A stretch of DNA of 64,000 nt, from the NCBI RefSeq assembly GCF_905163445.1, contig NC_053201.1:13402001-13466000 (forward strand). Reading direction: 5' to 3'. Positions 10,322 to 20,877 of the stretch are shown here, in pieces (the first letter of the stretch is position 1; each line of letters starts with the position of its first letter). A model generated the notes under the pieces. The model did no database searches and was not told where the DNA came from. It saw nothing but the letters and a program-made list of their open reading frames with translations. A program made the position numbers and the translations under genes. The DNA comes from Pararge aegeria (Eukaryota > Arthropoda > Insecta > Lepidoptera > Nymphalidae).

Positions 10322-10575
10322 CTTTGTCCCGTGCCAAGGTTCCGTGTGGAAGACATCAGAGAACAGTTGTCACCACCCCTCCTCTTCTCGTAGGTGTCGT
10401 ACGAGGCGACTAAGGAAATATGACGTAGAATGGGCAGCAACGTCCTCTATTCTTTTATTACCACTTACTGCGATCACCAAACAATGCAACAGCGTGATGA
10501 ATATGGACAGACCCTCCTGTTAGGTGAGGCCTTTAGTCCAGCAGTGGACTGTTATAGGCTATTGATGTTTGATGA
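10322..10575 (+). repeat. Family H repeat
   Basis: Dispersed repeat with CACCACCCCTCCTCTTCTCG, GGTGTCGTACGAGGCGACTA and AGGCCTTTAGTCCAGCAGTG. Related copies lie at 59860-60250 on the minus strand and 63145-63310 on the plus strand. The type of element is not clear from this window. Confidence 0.55.
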
Positions 10576-10727
10576 GACGTTGCAATTTTTGATGATTGAT
10601 ATGAGATTCTATTGATATTCAACTTTATTTACCTATAATAGTGTGTACAGTGACACTCTTCCTTAGCCGATAAAAATTACTCCAAAAATCTTGTATTTAA
10701 AAAAAACCGAGTTTATCGTTGCTTCAT

Positions 10728-11372
10728 TGCTAATATCGGCATGACTGCCAGCATTTGTACGTGAAATGCAAATAGTAATTAACGCACATAGTTAGCCAAC
10801 TTCTTTGTATATTCATTGAGAGTACCGGTGCGCAAGTAAACCTCAGCTGTAGCCCGAAGGTACTATAACAGGTGTTGCGTGCAGATTTCTCACCTCCGTT
10901 CTTCTTCGGTTAACTGGGTAAACCATCCTGCCGTGAGAGGCTTTTAGCTATTGATGTTAGCTAGATATATGTATTTTAATTATTTCTGGTATGGTTTATT
11001 ACCATCCAAATAAATCAAATTAGAATTATTTATTCAAATGCTAATCAATTTTATACAATATCTGGCACATATTAAGAAAACTTTCAAAAGTTTAAAATAT
11101 TATTTACTCACTTTAATAAATTGATGTGACACCAGCTTTCATTTCTCTCGCTGCGTATCAACGCTCACCTATAGAGGAAAGCCGTTGTTATCTCGAGATC
11201 GACAAAGACACCGCTCGGGGATCAATCATGTGTCATGTGACATAGACGTAACGCCGCTTGGGCAAACATTGGTTATCGGAGCCCCGTCGCTAATAACCGT
11301 ATCATGACTGCCAGCTTTTGTACGTAAAGTGGAACGCAATTTATTAGCTACCTTTGTCGCCAAATAGTCTGT
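10728..11372 (+). repeat. Locally duplicated ~85-bp segment
   Basis: The stretch at 10728-10815 (GCTAATATCGGCATGACTGC...GTACGT) recurs in diverged form at 11289-11372 (GCTAATAACCGTATCATGAC...GTACGT), about 560 bp apart. The DNA between is AT-rich and otherwise featureless. Either a local duplication or two fragments of one repeat. Confidence 0.4.
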
Positions 11373-11490
11373 GCAAACGTTTTTCTCCGGTAGTTAAGCA
11401 ATCATAAAAACGCTTATTTGATACTCTGCAAACTGTCATATTGTAATCTACAACAGCAGAGCTAGCTAGCACAGGCGAGAGACAAATAAT

Positions 11491-11684
11491 TTATCCCCCG
11501 ATTATATCCCCTCACAAGGGATATAATTAACTTGTCCACCTTCTAAAGCACAGGAACGGGGAATAAGAGAAGTTTACCCCCGTGTATTATTACACATATA
11601 CGAGTATTACTTGGATAGTATTTAGAGTTGTTAAAGCTGTGATAGAAGATACATTTTTATCCTTTCCCCAGGGAGATAATTGTC
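11491..11684 (+). mobile_element. MITE-like element with ATCCCCCGATTATATCCCC end
   Basis: Shares with 40698-40868 an end of about 45 bp that includes ATCCCCCGATTATATCCCC and an internal palindrome ATTATATCCC/GGGATATAAT. The other end (GGGAGATAATTG) resembles an inverted form of the start. I could not settle a target duplication. Confidence 0.45.
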
Positions 11685-11815
11685 TGTATATAATAAGTAT
11701 TTATGTATATTATTCATAAGAATATTCAACAGTCATCTTAGTTCCCATAACACAAGCTACGCTTACTTTGGGGCTAGATGGCGATGTGTACATTGTCGTA
11801 GTATATTTATTTTTT
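11685..11815 (+). mobile_element. SINE-A, 5'-truncated
   Basis: Begins in the SINE-A body at CTGTATATAATAAGTATTTA and runs to the GTCGTAGTATATTTATT tail; the tRNA head is absent. From 11816 to 13719 no gene is supported. A stretch near 13290-13370 weakly resembles a reversed SINE-B 3' end. Confidence 0.75.
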
Positions 11816-13719
11816 ATATCCTGTCCATAAGATCCAATTGCATACATATTTTTTCTTGTATTACTTCACTGTACCTATAAACTCAAACCATTAAACATGA
11901 AAAAAAGATTAATTATTTTAATCATTTTCGGCTACTCCTAAGGGGTTTAATAATGTTGATTAGCCGAAAAAAGATGGGTCAAACCAATTTCGTGTGTTTC
12001 GACATTAGCACGGCAATAATTGCTGTATATATAAATAGATATCGATTATTTGAATGATGTTATATGCTTAAACAACGTTAAACCTAGGCTGTAGGTCGTG
12101 ACCTCTGCCTCTGCTTTTCTATCCTCTTGATAGCTATTGTAAGAGGGAGGTTTGCGAGCTACCTAACCTGGCCAGACCAGCAACGAGGTGATCGGCCGCG
12201 CGGTTTACCCTCCACCGTACTTACCAATATTAGCTTATCCATTTGTTCTATTAGCGGTCCATGGTTTACGTAGCATCCTTCTCCAACACACATTTCATAC
12301 AAACATACGCCTGTAATAAAAATACCGATAATCACACTACGAGTTTTAATCTGACACGTGTCGTCTGTTATAAGTATGTTTCCATTCTTGAGTTTTCAGT
12401 CACACGATACAGACGGTAATATTTTATCGTTATAAATCTTTTGTGTGTGGTAATTACGACAGACCGCCGCGCTGCGGTCTTTTGTTGCTAAAATGTTTTC
12501 CCAATTGTTATCGCTGAGGATTTAACATGTCGATTACCCCGTAGCTGATGATAAGTTTTATCAACGCAGCGACCCTGGGATAAGAACGTTCATTCTGAAG
12601 TTTTTAGTTCTGTCTCACCCCGCAGCTTCGGGCTTCAGCTAGGTTTGCAAATAAATACAGCTTAACAGTAGAGCTACTTGTGACAGAATGGTTATTGCGC
12701 CGCCATGTTAATTCTGCCGCCTCGAAACTTTTTATGCACTTACATTGCAAACGCTGGCTGAACTCTTTGAGAAAGATCAATATAATTTACTACAGCATTG
12801 TACACCTTAAAAAAGTCTACAAAAAAATCCGCGATGGTATTTGTTTATCTCCAGAGGATTGCTCGAAGTAAAGATGGTTACTTGCATTGCATTTTACAAA
12901 AGTTATATGGGCTATTTACAAAACTAATTTAAATATTATTCTTTATCACATTGATAAATAAATTCTTTACATACGTTGTGAATTTCGTGATGATAAAAAT
13001 TTACCTTTACGGCATATCATTCATATGGATATCTTAGTGGAGGCGCGAAATTCAAACACACGAAAAACATATTCAAATACACACTTACTTACATTGCACT
13101 TGTCCAAAGCCAGGGTTTGTGGTATTTTGTAAACGCGAAAATGTATCTGTTTGTTTTTATGTTTATCACCTATGTTCGACTGGACTAACTACTGCACCGA
13201 TCTTAGGCCTTAGTATATAGTGGTAGTTTTCTGCGTGACGGGGCTCAAACTCGGTCACCTGAAAGGTAGACCCAAGTCCTACACGCTGCATTTGCTGTAA
13301 GTCGCTTAGTTAGCCCTTGACAGCAATCTCACCAGTAGAATCGCTGTTTAATCGATACGGTGTGTGAAGGTCATTATACTGACCTACTTATATTCGATGC
13401 ATCGAATGATCTCTCTGCAACTCATTTATGACTAACGCCTTTACTGATTTGGTGCAATAATAACTTGCCTTGGTTCTAAGTATCCCACTTCTGATAATTC
13501 GTAATAGTCATCGCGAAAGCTATTTTGTAACCATAAGTAATGCAATTTTAAGCTCGCCGCCATTTTACCATTGTATTGTGATTAGGGTAAGCAGGCCCTG
13601 AATCAGATATTGTTCGTTACCAACTAGCTTTATTAGGTAACTTGACGTCAGTTGGACAATGGGTCGTTCGGAACGGTTTTGGTTTAAACCTCAGCGCAAC
13701 CCCATCATGTCACGTAGGC

Positions 13720-13890
13720 CACTTCTTGCTGACCTCATTTTCTTTCGCTTATCAAAACTTTCATCACTTGAACCGATCCATAATCCTGGTCTGTTTGTTT
13801 TCATTGGCTCCCAGCTATATCGGTAACTATTCCAGCACCTTTTGATCCCGACGTAAATCGGCTTTGAGCTAGGTGCACCGCTCATTACCA
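13720..13890 (-). pseudogene. Decayed RTE LINE ORF2 C-terminus
   Basis: The minus strand resembles the RTE 3' ends at 23665-23895 and 39462-39770: a SWEPMKTNRPGLWI stretch where the others give SLGADGNKRPRTVDF-like reading, followed by a similar spacing to the end. Heavily substituted. Confidence 0.35.
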
Positions 13891-14221
13891 TTTCAGTTTC
13901 GCTGACTCGAGCTATGTAACTCTATTTATTCTTCGGATTTCTATCTGATGTAATCAGAAATGATGACATCCGATCTATCAAACCTAACTGTAACCATTTC
14001 AAGAGCATGAACAGATTTCGACTTACCTGATATATTGGTGAGCATTACGTAGTACCGTGAGTCCCGTGAGCAGTTTAAGAATTTATTATTCCTGATTTGA
14101 TTGTAGCTTTTGCTGTGACTCGTGGCTTAGCTACCAGCTACTACGATGCCGCGCAGAAACTGTTTAGGGGTTAGATTTAACATAAGGTTAGCACGCTCTA
14201 CCAAGCTTGTTGCTTGCAAGT

Positions 14222-14535
14222 TCGTTAGTGGGGAAGGCTTCGGCTTTCCTTCCGTGGAGATCTAGTTGGAGCCCCGGCACGCACGACTGACTTCGGATTT
14301 AAATATGACTCGCTTTAATCGGTGAAGTAAAACATCGTGAGGAAACCTGCATGCCTGAGCGTTCTCCATAATGTCCTCAACGGCGTTTGAGACTTCAAAC
14401 GCCGTTGAGGCGAATTGGTAGACTTACCAATTCGCTCTTGGCCAGCGTGGTGGACTACGGCTTGAACCCTTCTCATTCTGAGAGGAGACCCGAGCCCTTT
14501 TGTGGGCCGGAAATGACTGTTGTTGATGACGATAT
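14222..14535 (+). mobile_element. SINE-C carrying two inserted palindromes
   Basis: Plus-strand SINE-C from a head-like CCCCGGCACGCAC region through GAGGAAACCTGCATGCCTGA, GCCAGCGTGGTGGACTACGG and ATTCTGAGAGGAGACCCG. Where other copies read straight from the AATGTTCTC block to the ACCAATCCGC block, this copy holds two back-to-back hairpins (14375-14434). Confidence 0.75.
14375..14434. repeat. Two adjacent perfect hairpins, both with GACT loops
   Basis: First: CCTCAACGGCGTTTGA, loop GACT, then the exact 16-bp complement (14375-14410). Second, starting at the next base: CGAATTGGTA, loop GACT, then the exact 10-bp complement (14411-14434). Removing one middle block restores the usual SINE-C order, so the structure arose after the SINE inserted. 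Confidence 0.85.
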
Positions 14536-14694
14536 ATAACTCCGAGAAGTTAAAGGTGCGTGCAGAGGATGGAATTCCCTTTCGGGGGGCCGATACCCTT
14601 ATTTTTATTCGTCTAGAAAACTATATAATTCGCACATGAAAGCGAACTGGAAGAGAAGAAAAAATGTAATAACGTAATTTTAGAAGTAGTAGAG

Positions 14695-15072
14695 CGTTTT
14701 GTGACAGAGCTCGTCCGGGGAAGTACTGTCGCCATGAATATCAATGCCGCTAAGCAGCATTGTTGCAATGCTGTGTTTGGGTCTGAAGGGCGTGGTTGCC
14801 GGTGTAATTACGGGAACGTGAGGCTTAACACCTACGCCTCAAAATGGTGGACACAGGGCGGCATGCGAAGTGTTGCTTGGTTTATAGTCGATAGTTTCCA
14901 CTTCCTCCTATCATCCTTATGTGGTTGATATTCCATCAACACGCACGAAACCTTTTTTATCCAAGTTTCTGATACTTGCCGCTAAGATGTCCTCCTGGCA
15001 ACTTTTCCTGCCACGTATAATTTGAGTACCTTCAAGAGTGAATAGGCTTTTTCTAGGCAAGCGTTAATATCG
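14695..15072 (+). mobile_element. Family D element ending in a LINE-like 3' tail
   Basis: Starts TTTTGTGACAGAGCTCGTCC, then ATCAATGCCGCTAAGCAGCA and ACACCTACGCCTCA, and ends in TTTCCTGCCACGTATAATTT, GAGTACCTTCAAGAGTGAAT and TTTCTAGGCAAGCG. The last part is the 3' terminal coding/UTR sequence of the LINE seen at 44851-45064. Same arrangement at 50275-50590. Probably a SINE-like element that borrows a LINE tail. Confidence 0.5.
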
Positions 15073-15143
15073 TTAATAACAAATCGTTATTTCTTATCGT
15101 TAATAAAATATCGTTAATAAAATATCGTTAATAAAAAAAAAAA
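15064..15143 (+). repeat. Short tandem array (ATCGTTAATAAAAT-type, ~14 bp)
   Basis: Several imperfect units of ATCGTTAATAAAAT directly follow the family D/LINE tail, so they may be an expanded 3' tail repeat. They end in an A-run. From 15144 to 15454 nothing else is recognised. Confidence 0.6.
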
Positions 15144-15454
15144 ACGTACCTTCAGGGTACTGTTAAAAAAAACATCTGAAGGCTGTAAGTGTACAGTTAT
15201 TCCATTTTTTGTTTGATAAAGGAAATTTGCTTAGTGGTAAAGCAAATATTTGGTCCCTTTTCTGTGCCGCGGTATATCGGAAGTGTTTTTGTTCGGGTGC
15301 TAATTTGTGTTTCTTATCAAACATCAATAAGATCTTTAAATAAGCTGGCTTCTGCCCGCAACTTAGTCCGCGTGGAAATTCTCACATGTATTTTTCCTAC
15401 AATAAAAAGCTCTTAAGGCCCGTAAGTAACTTTAATATACACATCTGTTAACTG

Positions 15455-15627
15455 TAATATACACATCGCCATCTAGAACCAAAGTGAATAATGATGAATA
15501 ATTTTATGAATTATATACTTAAATACTTATAAAATACAGATAAACACAGATAAACACTCAGTCACTGAAAAATATTCATGTTTATCAAAGAAACATTTTC
15601 CAATTGTGGTAATCGAACCCACGGCCC
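15455..15627 (-). mobile_element. SINE-A, head truncated
   Basis: Minus-strand SINE-A body and B-box region (GGGTTCGATTACC); the sequence stops at 15627 before the A-box half of the head. Confidence 0.7.
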
Positions 15628-15765
15628 AAGTAATAAGCAATCCAATACCATTAATATACCTTCGAAAGAAGCGTGGCCGCTTGTTTATCTCTAAAAAGTA
15701 ATTAAATCTAGACAAAGTAGTGCCAAGTCTAAGGTTTCTTACTGCGATTTCGTTATTATTATAGT

Positions 15766-15909
15766 CAGTGGCGTGCACTTGGTTTCTTGCCAGGGTATGC
15801 ATACAGCAGGATAATTGCAGAAAACGGCAAAAAATCTTCTCCCATACGAGTTATATACAAATTTTAGAGTAGGCAGTGCTTTTGAGCATGTATGAAGGGC
15901 ATGCCACTG
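15766..15909 (+). mobile_element. hAT-type MITE with perfect 8-bp target duplication
   Basis: 144 bp, from CAGTGGCGTGCAC to its imperfect complement GCATGCCACTG. It is flanked on both sides by ATTATAGT (15758-15765 and 15910-15917), a perfect 8-bp duplication, which is the hAT signature together with the CAGNG terminus. It is non-coding, so mobilisation would need a transposase encoded elsewhere. A sister copy is at 48648-48790. Confidence 0.85.
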
Positions 15910-15917
15910 ATTATAGT

Positions 15918-17950
15918 TAATGTTGAAGTCTGTCTTATCCAGAGGTTCTCAAATAGGGGCATTAAAATGCGGCGAAATGGTTCCAGGAAAGGATGGTACG
16001 GCAGTGTTTGCTTCGCGCTCGACTTGGATTCTGATGTGCCGTCACCACACGACACTTATAGTATTACAGTGCAACCTTTATATAACGTACCTCAATATAA
16101 TGACTTCCTCGATTTAACAAATTCTTCGTAACCCCCTTGAATTGTCCATAAGAGTCAATATAAAATATACCTTTACATTGCGAACATTCTTTGCGTACAA
16201 CCTCTTTATAACGAATTTTCAACTATCAAGAAGTAGTAGTAGTAATTTTTGATGGCACGTTGAGAGTCGCGTCTCAAGTCACGTAGACCGGCTCATGTTG
16301 ACACATGTGATGGTCAATTTTCGATGAGTTCTATCGCTAAACAAATATTTATAACCTTTAATTGCGCCACGCGGTTTTACCCGCGTTTATTTAAACCGGT
16401 CAAGTTCGAACCTGATAATATTGGCATTATTAATAAAATAAAAATTAAAAACAGAATTTACAATACAATATATTAAAAGAAGCGTATACTAATACATAAT
16501 AATATTTTTGTTATTTTTCTTGACTATTTTAAGTTAGTCCAAATTTCTGTTTGGATCCGTAGGCAGGATGCGGCACTCGTGATACATGCCTCCATAGTAC
16601 GAGTGCCCCAATTACTCCTTTTGGCTTCATACTTTACTATGCACTTTGTAACCCATTTTTAAGGAGCTTTCTGAATTGTTCATTTACTTTTGTCCCATTA
16701 AGATTTCTTATATTATTTATTATGTCCTGGTAAGTGGCGCTCTGTTCTTCCCGAATAGGGCCCGATACAAGTCTTTATTGCAAACACCATCCTCCTGCTA
16801 CGACCATTAGCCAATCAAGAGATGGAGAAACAGACAAACGCACTTTCTCATTAATAATGTAAAGATAGTATAGGTTATGCGAAGCCCTGCAGTAGGTCTT
16901 GGTCAGCAAACAGCTTTGTGACGAGGTGCTAACTGGAGGCTCACCTAAGCCTGGCTCGTGACTGTACTTCACGCTCGTGTAGTTAACATGGTCTTCCTAA
17001 TTGGAAGGCGTCGGGGAAACGCCGCGTACACAATTTTCCAACGAGAGCATAATTTTTCCTGGATATATTTTTGGGTTTGAGCTCGAAACTCCTATTGCCT
17101 ACGAGACATTGGCTTGGGTGTAATATATTGGGTGTATGTAATATTGATCGTAAAATTTGTCGTAGTGTATAGAGTTCTAATTGTGAAGCCCTTTCATTTG
17201 ACATCCATATTGAGGGAGTTGAGAAGAAATATGTAATCCGCAGTTTTGCGGCGTCGGCCATCTTGGACCGATTTTCATTAAACAATACTCCCAAGGTATA
17301 TTAGTTACCTTTCAAACAAAAAAAAACCAAATAAAAATCGGTTCAACACACACGCAAACGCCAAACTTATAACATCCGTCGTTTTTGCGTCGTTGAGGTT
17401 AATCATAGGATCATTAGTTAGTTTAGTTTCGCCTAAATGAAATTTTAGAATTAAGCGTGTTGTATTCACGACCAGTGATTGTCGACGGAGCAGCGTGTAA
17501 AGGTATAACTCTTAAGAGTTTATGTTTTACACCTTTTAAAAAAGTGACCTCCTATTTTATTTTATTTATTTAAATTAAATAAATTAAATAATGGATCTCC
17601 TCAGCTCTGTATTGTAATTTGTAGTGCAATGGCAAAAAAATACTGTAACGCTGATTGTCAGTAGGGATCCAACGCACGTAGCGACATACTTTGCCAGGAG
17701 ATATTTATGTCTGCCCATTATCTCATCTTATCTCATTGAACTAGGACGAGAAAATGGTAGACAGTTATCATTTCAGCCTTACGCTATCAGAATTTTCTGC
17801 AACAGAATACCCGAGCTCTAACTTGCTAACCACTAGACAAGCTAGGCGGTTATAGAACGGTCGATAATTTTGAAATTGGTACAAAGTGAAAAATAATTAT
17901 AGTAAGATGAAACCCGTTAAAAAGGGGCGAGAATCTCTACCATCTCTACT
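15918..17950. other. No supported gene; two weak open frames
   Basis: Mostly featureless. On the minus strand about 40 codons ending near 16642 (reading REEQSATYQDIINNIRNLNG) are open and coding-like but have no start. A hairpin GGCACTCGT/ACGAGTGCC lies near 16591-16626. A 103-codon minus-strand frame at 16983-17294 includes KMADAAKLRITYFF, which I suspect is repeat-derived. AACTCTTAAGAGTT near 17506 is a 14-bp palindrome. Confidence 0.35.
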
Positions 17951-18370
17951 TCTCTACTAATATTATAAATGTCAATGTAAGTTTGTTTGTTACGCTTTCA
18001 CGCAAAAACTACTTAACCGATCCTCATGAAACTTTGTGCACATATTCTTGGAAGTGTTAGAAGTAATATAGGATACTTTTTATCCCGACATTAAGCTCGG
18101 TTCCTTTGGGATAAGTGTTTGACGATTTTACACCATAACTCCGACAAATTATAACCGATTCAAATAATTTTTGTACTATAGAGGTTTTATATATGTGTTT
18201 AATTTTACCCAAACTGTGGCTAGAGATAGAGGACAGAACTCCTCAGCGGACAGCAGCAAACCCTTCATTAGCGATACTGAATATTTAAATTTTTTTTAGA
18301 TCTACAACTAAATTTAATGCCACATCAAAAAACAAAATCAAACGCAGACGAAGTCGCGGGCAACAGCTAG
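17951..18370 (+). mobile_element. HEL-1 Helitron-like non-autonomous element
   Basis: Starts TCTCTACTAATATTATAAAT, has CTTAACCGATCCTCATGAAA and GATACTTTTTATCCCGACAT inside, and ends GACGAAGTCGCGGGCAACAG plus CTAG, followed by T. Length about 420 bp, non-coding. From 18371 to 18924 nothing is recognised beyond a T-run near 18590. Confidence 0.65.
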
Positions 18371-18924
18371 TATAACATAAATGAAAGGAAAAATAATTTA
18401 CAGGCGTAAGGGTTATGGGTCGATCTCGATTTCCGGAAAAACTACAAGTCCTATGGAAAAAAATTAAGAGACTACTTTTGTAATTACACTTTGTTCACAT
18501 AACCTCAAAATTTATTAAAATTTAATAAAATGGCAAAACAAAATATTCTTGTTACCAATAAAGTAACGTACATAGCGCATTCTGCTTAGTTTTTTTTTTT
18601 TTTTTTGTTATTCTACAATTCTGCGAAACGTTTGCTGTGTGGCTAACAACAATGAAGTATTCAGTAAAATCTAGGATAGCCATTTATAACAGCTGCGTAT
18701 GACGCTATTCAGTACTAATATGGACGTGAATGCGGCCTGACGGTGCGTTATTATTCATTCTATCTGATACAGTTCCCTTGCACCAATATGTTCTTTTTGA
18801 CGACCTACGCATCCTCCTGGCGCATTCATGAGAGATGTGGTCTAATAAGTGGCAGTGGTAGATAATAATAATAATAATAAATATACTACGACCATATTAT
18901 TTCTTCAACCATTATATTCTTCTT

Positions 18925-18990
18925 AGGCTTCATAGTCACTTATCATCAGGTGTGATTGCAGTCAAGCACTTGTCCATATATTAAAAAATA
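18925..18990 (+). repeat. LINE 3' tail fragment
   Basis: CACTTATCATCAGGTGTGATTGCAGTCAAGCACTTGTCCATATATT followed by A-rich sequence, the same tail as the LINE end at 44851-45064. Confidence 0.55.
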
Positions 18991-19022
18991 GTTAAGTGCT
19001 TACAAAATTAAATTGGATTTAA

Positions 19023-19250
19023 CCACTAAACGCTAGTCACGATGTTTCCCGCGAACATAAAGTACCGGGAACCGCTGATTCTCAGATTAATTCGCATAAA
19101 GAAAACCAGCCTGAAGAACATCATAACTTTCAGCGCTTCGCAGAACGCGTATGGGCGTGTGATATGCCCGTAATCTCCTTCGATACGCGATACAAACGTT
19201 TGAACACACTGGGGACTTTTTTTGATATTCTCCAACCTTTTGTGTCATAA
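19023..19250 (+). other. Unrecognised open frame (~75 codons), no start
   Basis: Open on the plus strand between stops, lacking an N-terminal Met. The second half reads FAERVWACDMPVISFDTRYK and then LNTLGTFFDILQPFVS before TAA. Composition is coding-like and rich in charged and aromatic residues. It could be a decayed transposon exon or a terminal exon of an unknown gene; no acceptor is convincing. I assign no function. Confidence 0.25.
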
Positions 19251-19544
19251 TCATTATCAATTCAATTAATGAATTAAAAACGCACATAACTTTGACACCC
19301 CCCGAAAGAGAGCCGAGCCTTAAACACAAGTGCACACGTTGTGTACTTGCCCATAATCATCTTTATTAACTCTCAGCTTAATAGTAAATCTCAGCACTTT
19401 TTTCATTAGAAAGAAGGATTTTATAGCACACCACGCTGCTGCATTGCGGTATGGCGCGTTTTAGCCATTTCTGTCATATGTTACTTAAAATGGCACAGAG
19501 GTTGCACCTCGCTAAATTCCACGCTGGAGCTGAAAATAAAAATA

Positions 19545-20090
19545 AAAAATAATGAATATATAACGACACTGTATTACACATCGCCGTCTAGCCCCAAAGT
19601 AAGCGTAGCCTGTGTTATGAGTACTAAGATGGCCGATGACGGCCGATTGGCGCAGTGGGCAGCGACCCTGCTTTCTGAGTCCAAGGCCGTGGGTTCGATT
19701 CCCACAACTGGAAAATGTTTGTGCGATGAACATGAATGTTTTCATTGTCAGTGTCTGGGTGTTTGTATGTGTATTATATATAAGTATTTATGTATACAAG
19801 TCATAAAAATATTCATCAGTTATCTTAGTACCCATAACACAAGCTACGCTTACTTTGGGACTAGATGGCGATGTGTGTATTGTTGTAGTATATTTATTAT
19901 TTATTATTATTAAGATGACTGACGAATATCATTAGGAACAATATGCATAAACGCTTATAATACATAGATAAACACCCAGACACTGAAATACATTAATGTT
20001 CATCACACAAACATTTTCTAGTTGTTGGAATCGTACCCACAGCATCGGGCTCAGAAAGCAGGATCACTCACACTACGCCAATCGGCCGTC
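19545..20090 (-). mobile_element. SINE-A (minus) split by another SINE-A
   Basis: The 3' part lies at 19545-19631 and the rest at 19911-20090, ending at the head GACGGCCGATTGGCG on the minus strand. The gap is a plus-strand SINE-A. The head and B-box region carry many substitutions (GTTGGAATCGTACCC), so the host copy is old. Confidence 0.75.
19632..19910 (+). mobile_element. SINE-A (plus) nested in SINE-A (minus)
   Basis: Complete copy with canonical head, B-box GGGTTCGATTCCC and (ATT)n tail. It is flanked by TAAGATG at 19625-19631 and 19911-19917, a 7-bp target duplication generated inside the host SINE. Clearly younger than its host. Confidence 0.85.
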
Positions 20091-20316
20091 CTTAAAATTT
20101 ATCAAGAAAAACAGAAACTCAATACCTGAAATTAGCCTGACTAGAGAATCGAACCTAGAATACGCTAAGCTACACTACTACATGGCAGTTGTATATTATA
20201 TTCAATTTTGTGACTTATTGGACCTTTGCAGTTTTTTGTCGAGCGTCATATCGCCAGTATGATTTTCGCTCACTGGCACTAAGACAGATATACACTTAAA
20301 AATATCTCTCACGGCC

Positions 20317-20351
20317 TCAGTTTAATTCCAATCGCAGACGGTGACGGACGT
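20317..20351 (+). promoter_or_regulatory. Core promoter P2: Inr + DPE
   Basis: TCAGTT at 20317-20322 with A+1 at 20319, and GGACGT at 20346-20351. The latter fits RGWYVT at all six positions and sits exactly at +28 to +33, the same geometry as P1. No TATA box is evident. It would give a 472-nt leader to the ATG at 20791, unless a leader intron is removed. Confidence 0.55.
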
Positions 20352-20790
20352 GTATGTACGCAACTCGAACTAAAACGCCGGTTTGCGTCCGTATCTTGAG
20401 AAATTATCTACGCTCGAAAAAAATGTTTTGCAACACCAATTATGTGGTTTATTGAACCTTGTCGGCTGTATTGTGGATGAGCTGTGATGGTGCATACGAT
20501 ATAGCAGATACTAGCGCTCTAAGTGATAATAGATAGTGCTGTGTAGGTGGGGATTAGAGGATAAGTGTTTAGGGTTGTATCTATTGAGGAATATGAATGA
20601 CTTTAGTGACAAAATGTGTTAATTACGACCACCTCGTGACGATAGCGAGAATTAACTTTGGATGGTCAATCTTATACTATTTATTGGTCAAAGAATAACC
20701 AAAAAAATTAGTTTAAGTGATTGCATAGTTTCTGGATAAGAAAATAGTGTTTTTTCATACAGTGATTGAAAACTTGATAAAGTGTTGAAG

Positions 20791-20877
20791 ATGGCTAAGT
20801 TAGCGACCAGCGCTGTCCAGCTCTGCCAGAGGCTTCAGGAGATGTATCCGCAGAAGTTTCCGTTTCCGACTAACAAG
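20791..20877 (+). CDS. Candidate alternative first coding exon 2 (phase 0)
   Basis: ATG in a strong context (A at -3, G at +4) opens 29 codons: MAKLATSAVQLCQRLQEM, then YPQKFPFPTNK, ending at AAG|GTCATT. The donor at 20878 is moderate. The exon leaves phase 0, like the other candidates. The first 18 residues could form an amphipathic helix and a PFP turn follows; I recognise no domain. Upstream promoter elements at 20317-20351 support transcription. It could belong to the shared plus-strand gene whose next exon begins at 63992, or to a different gene. Confidence 0.45.
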
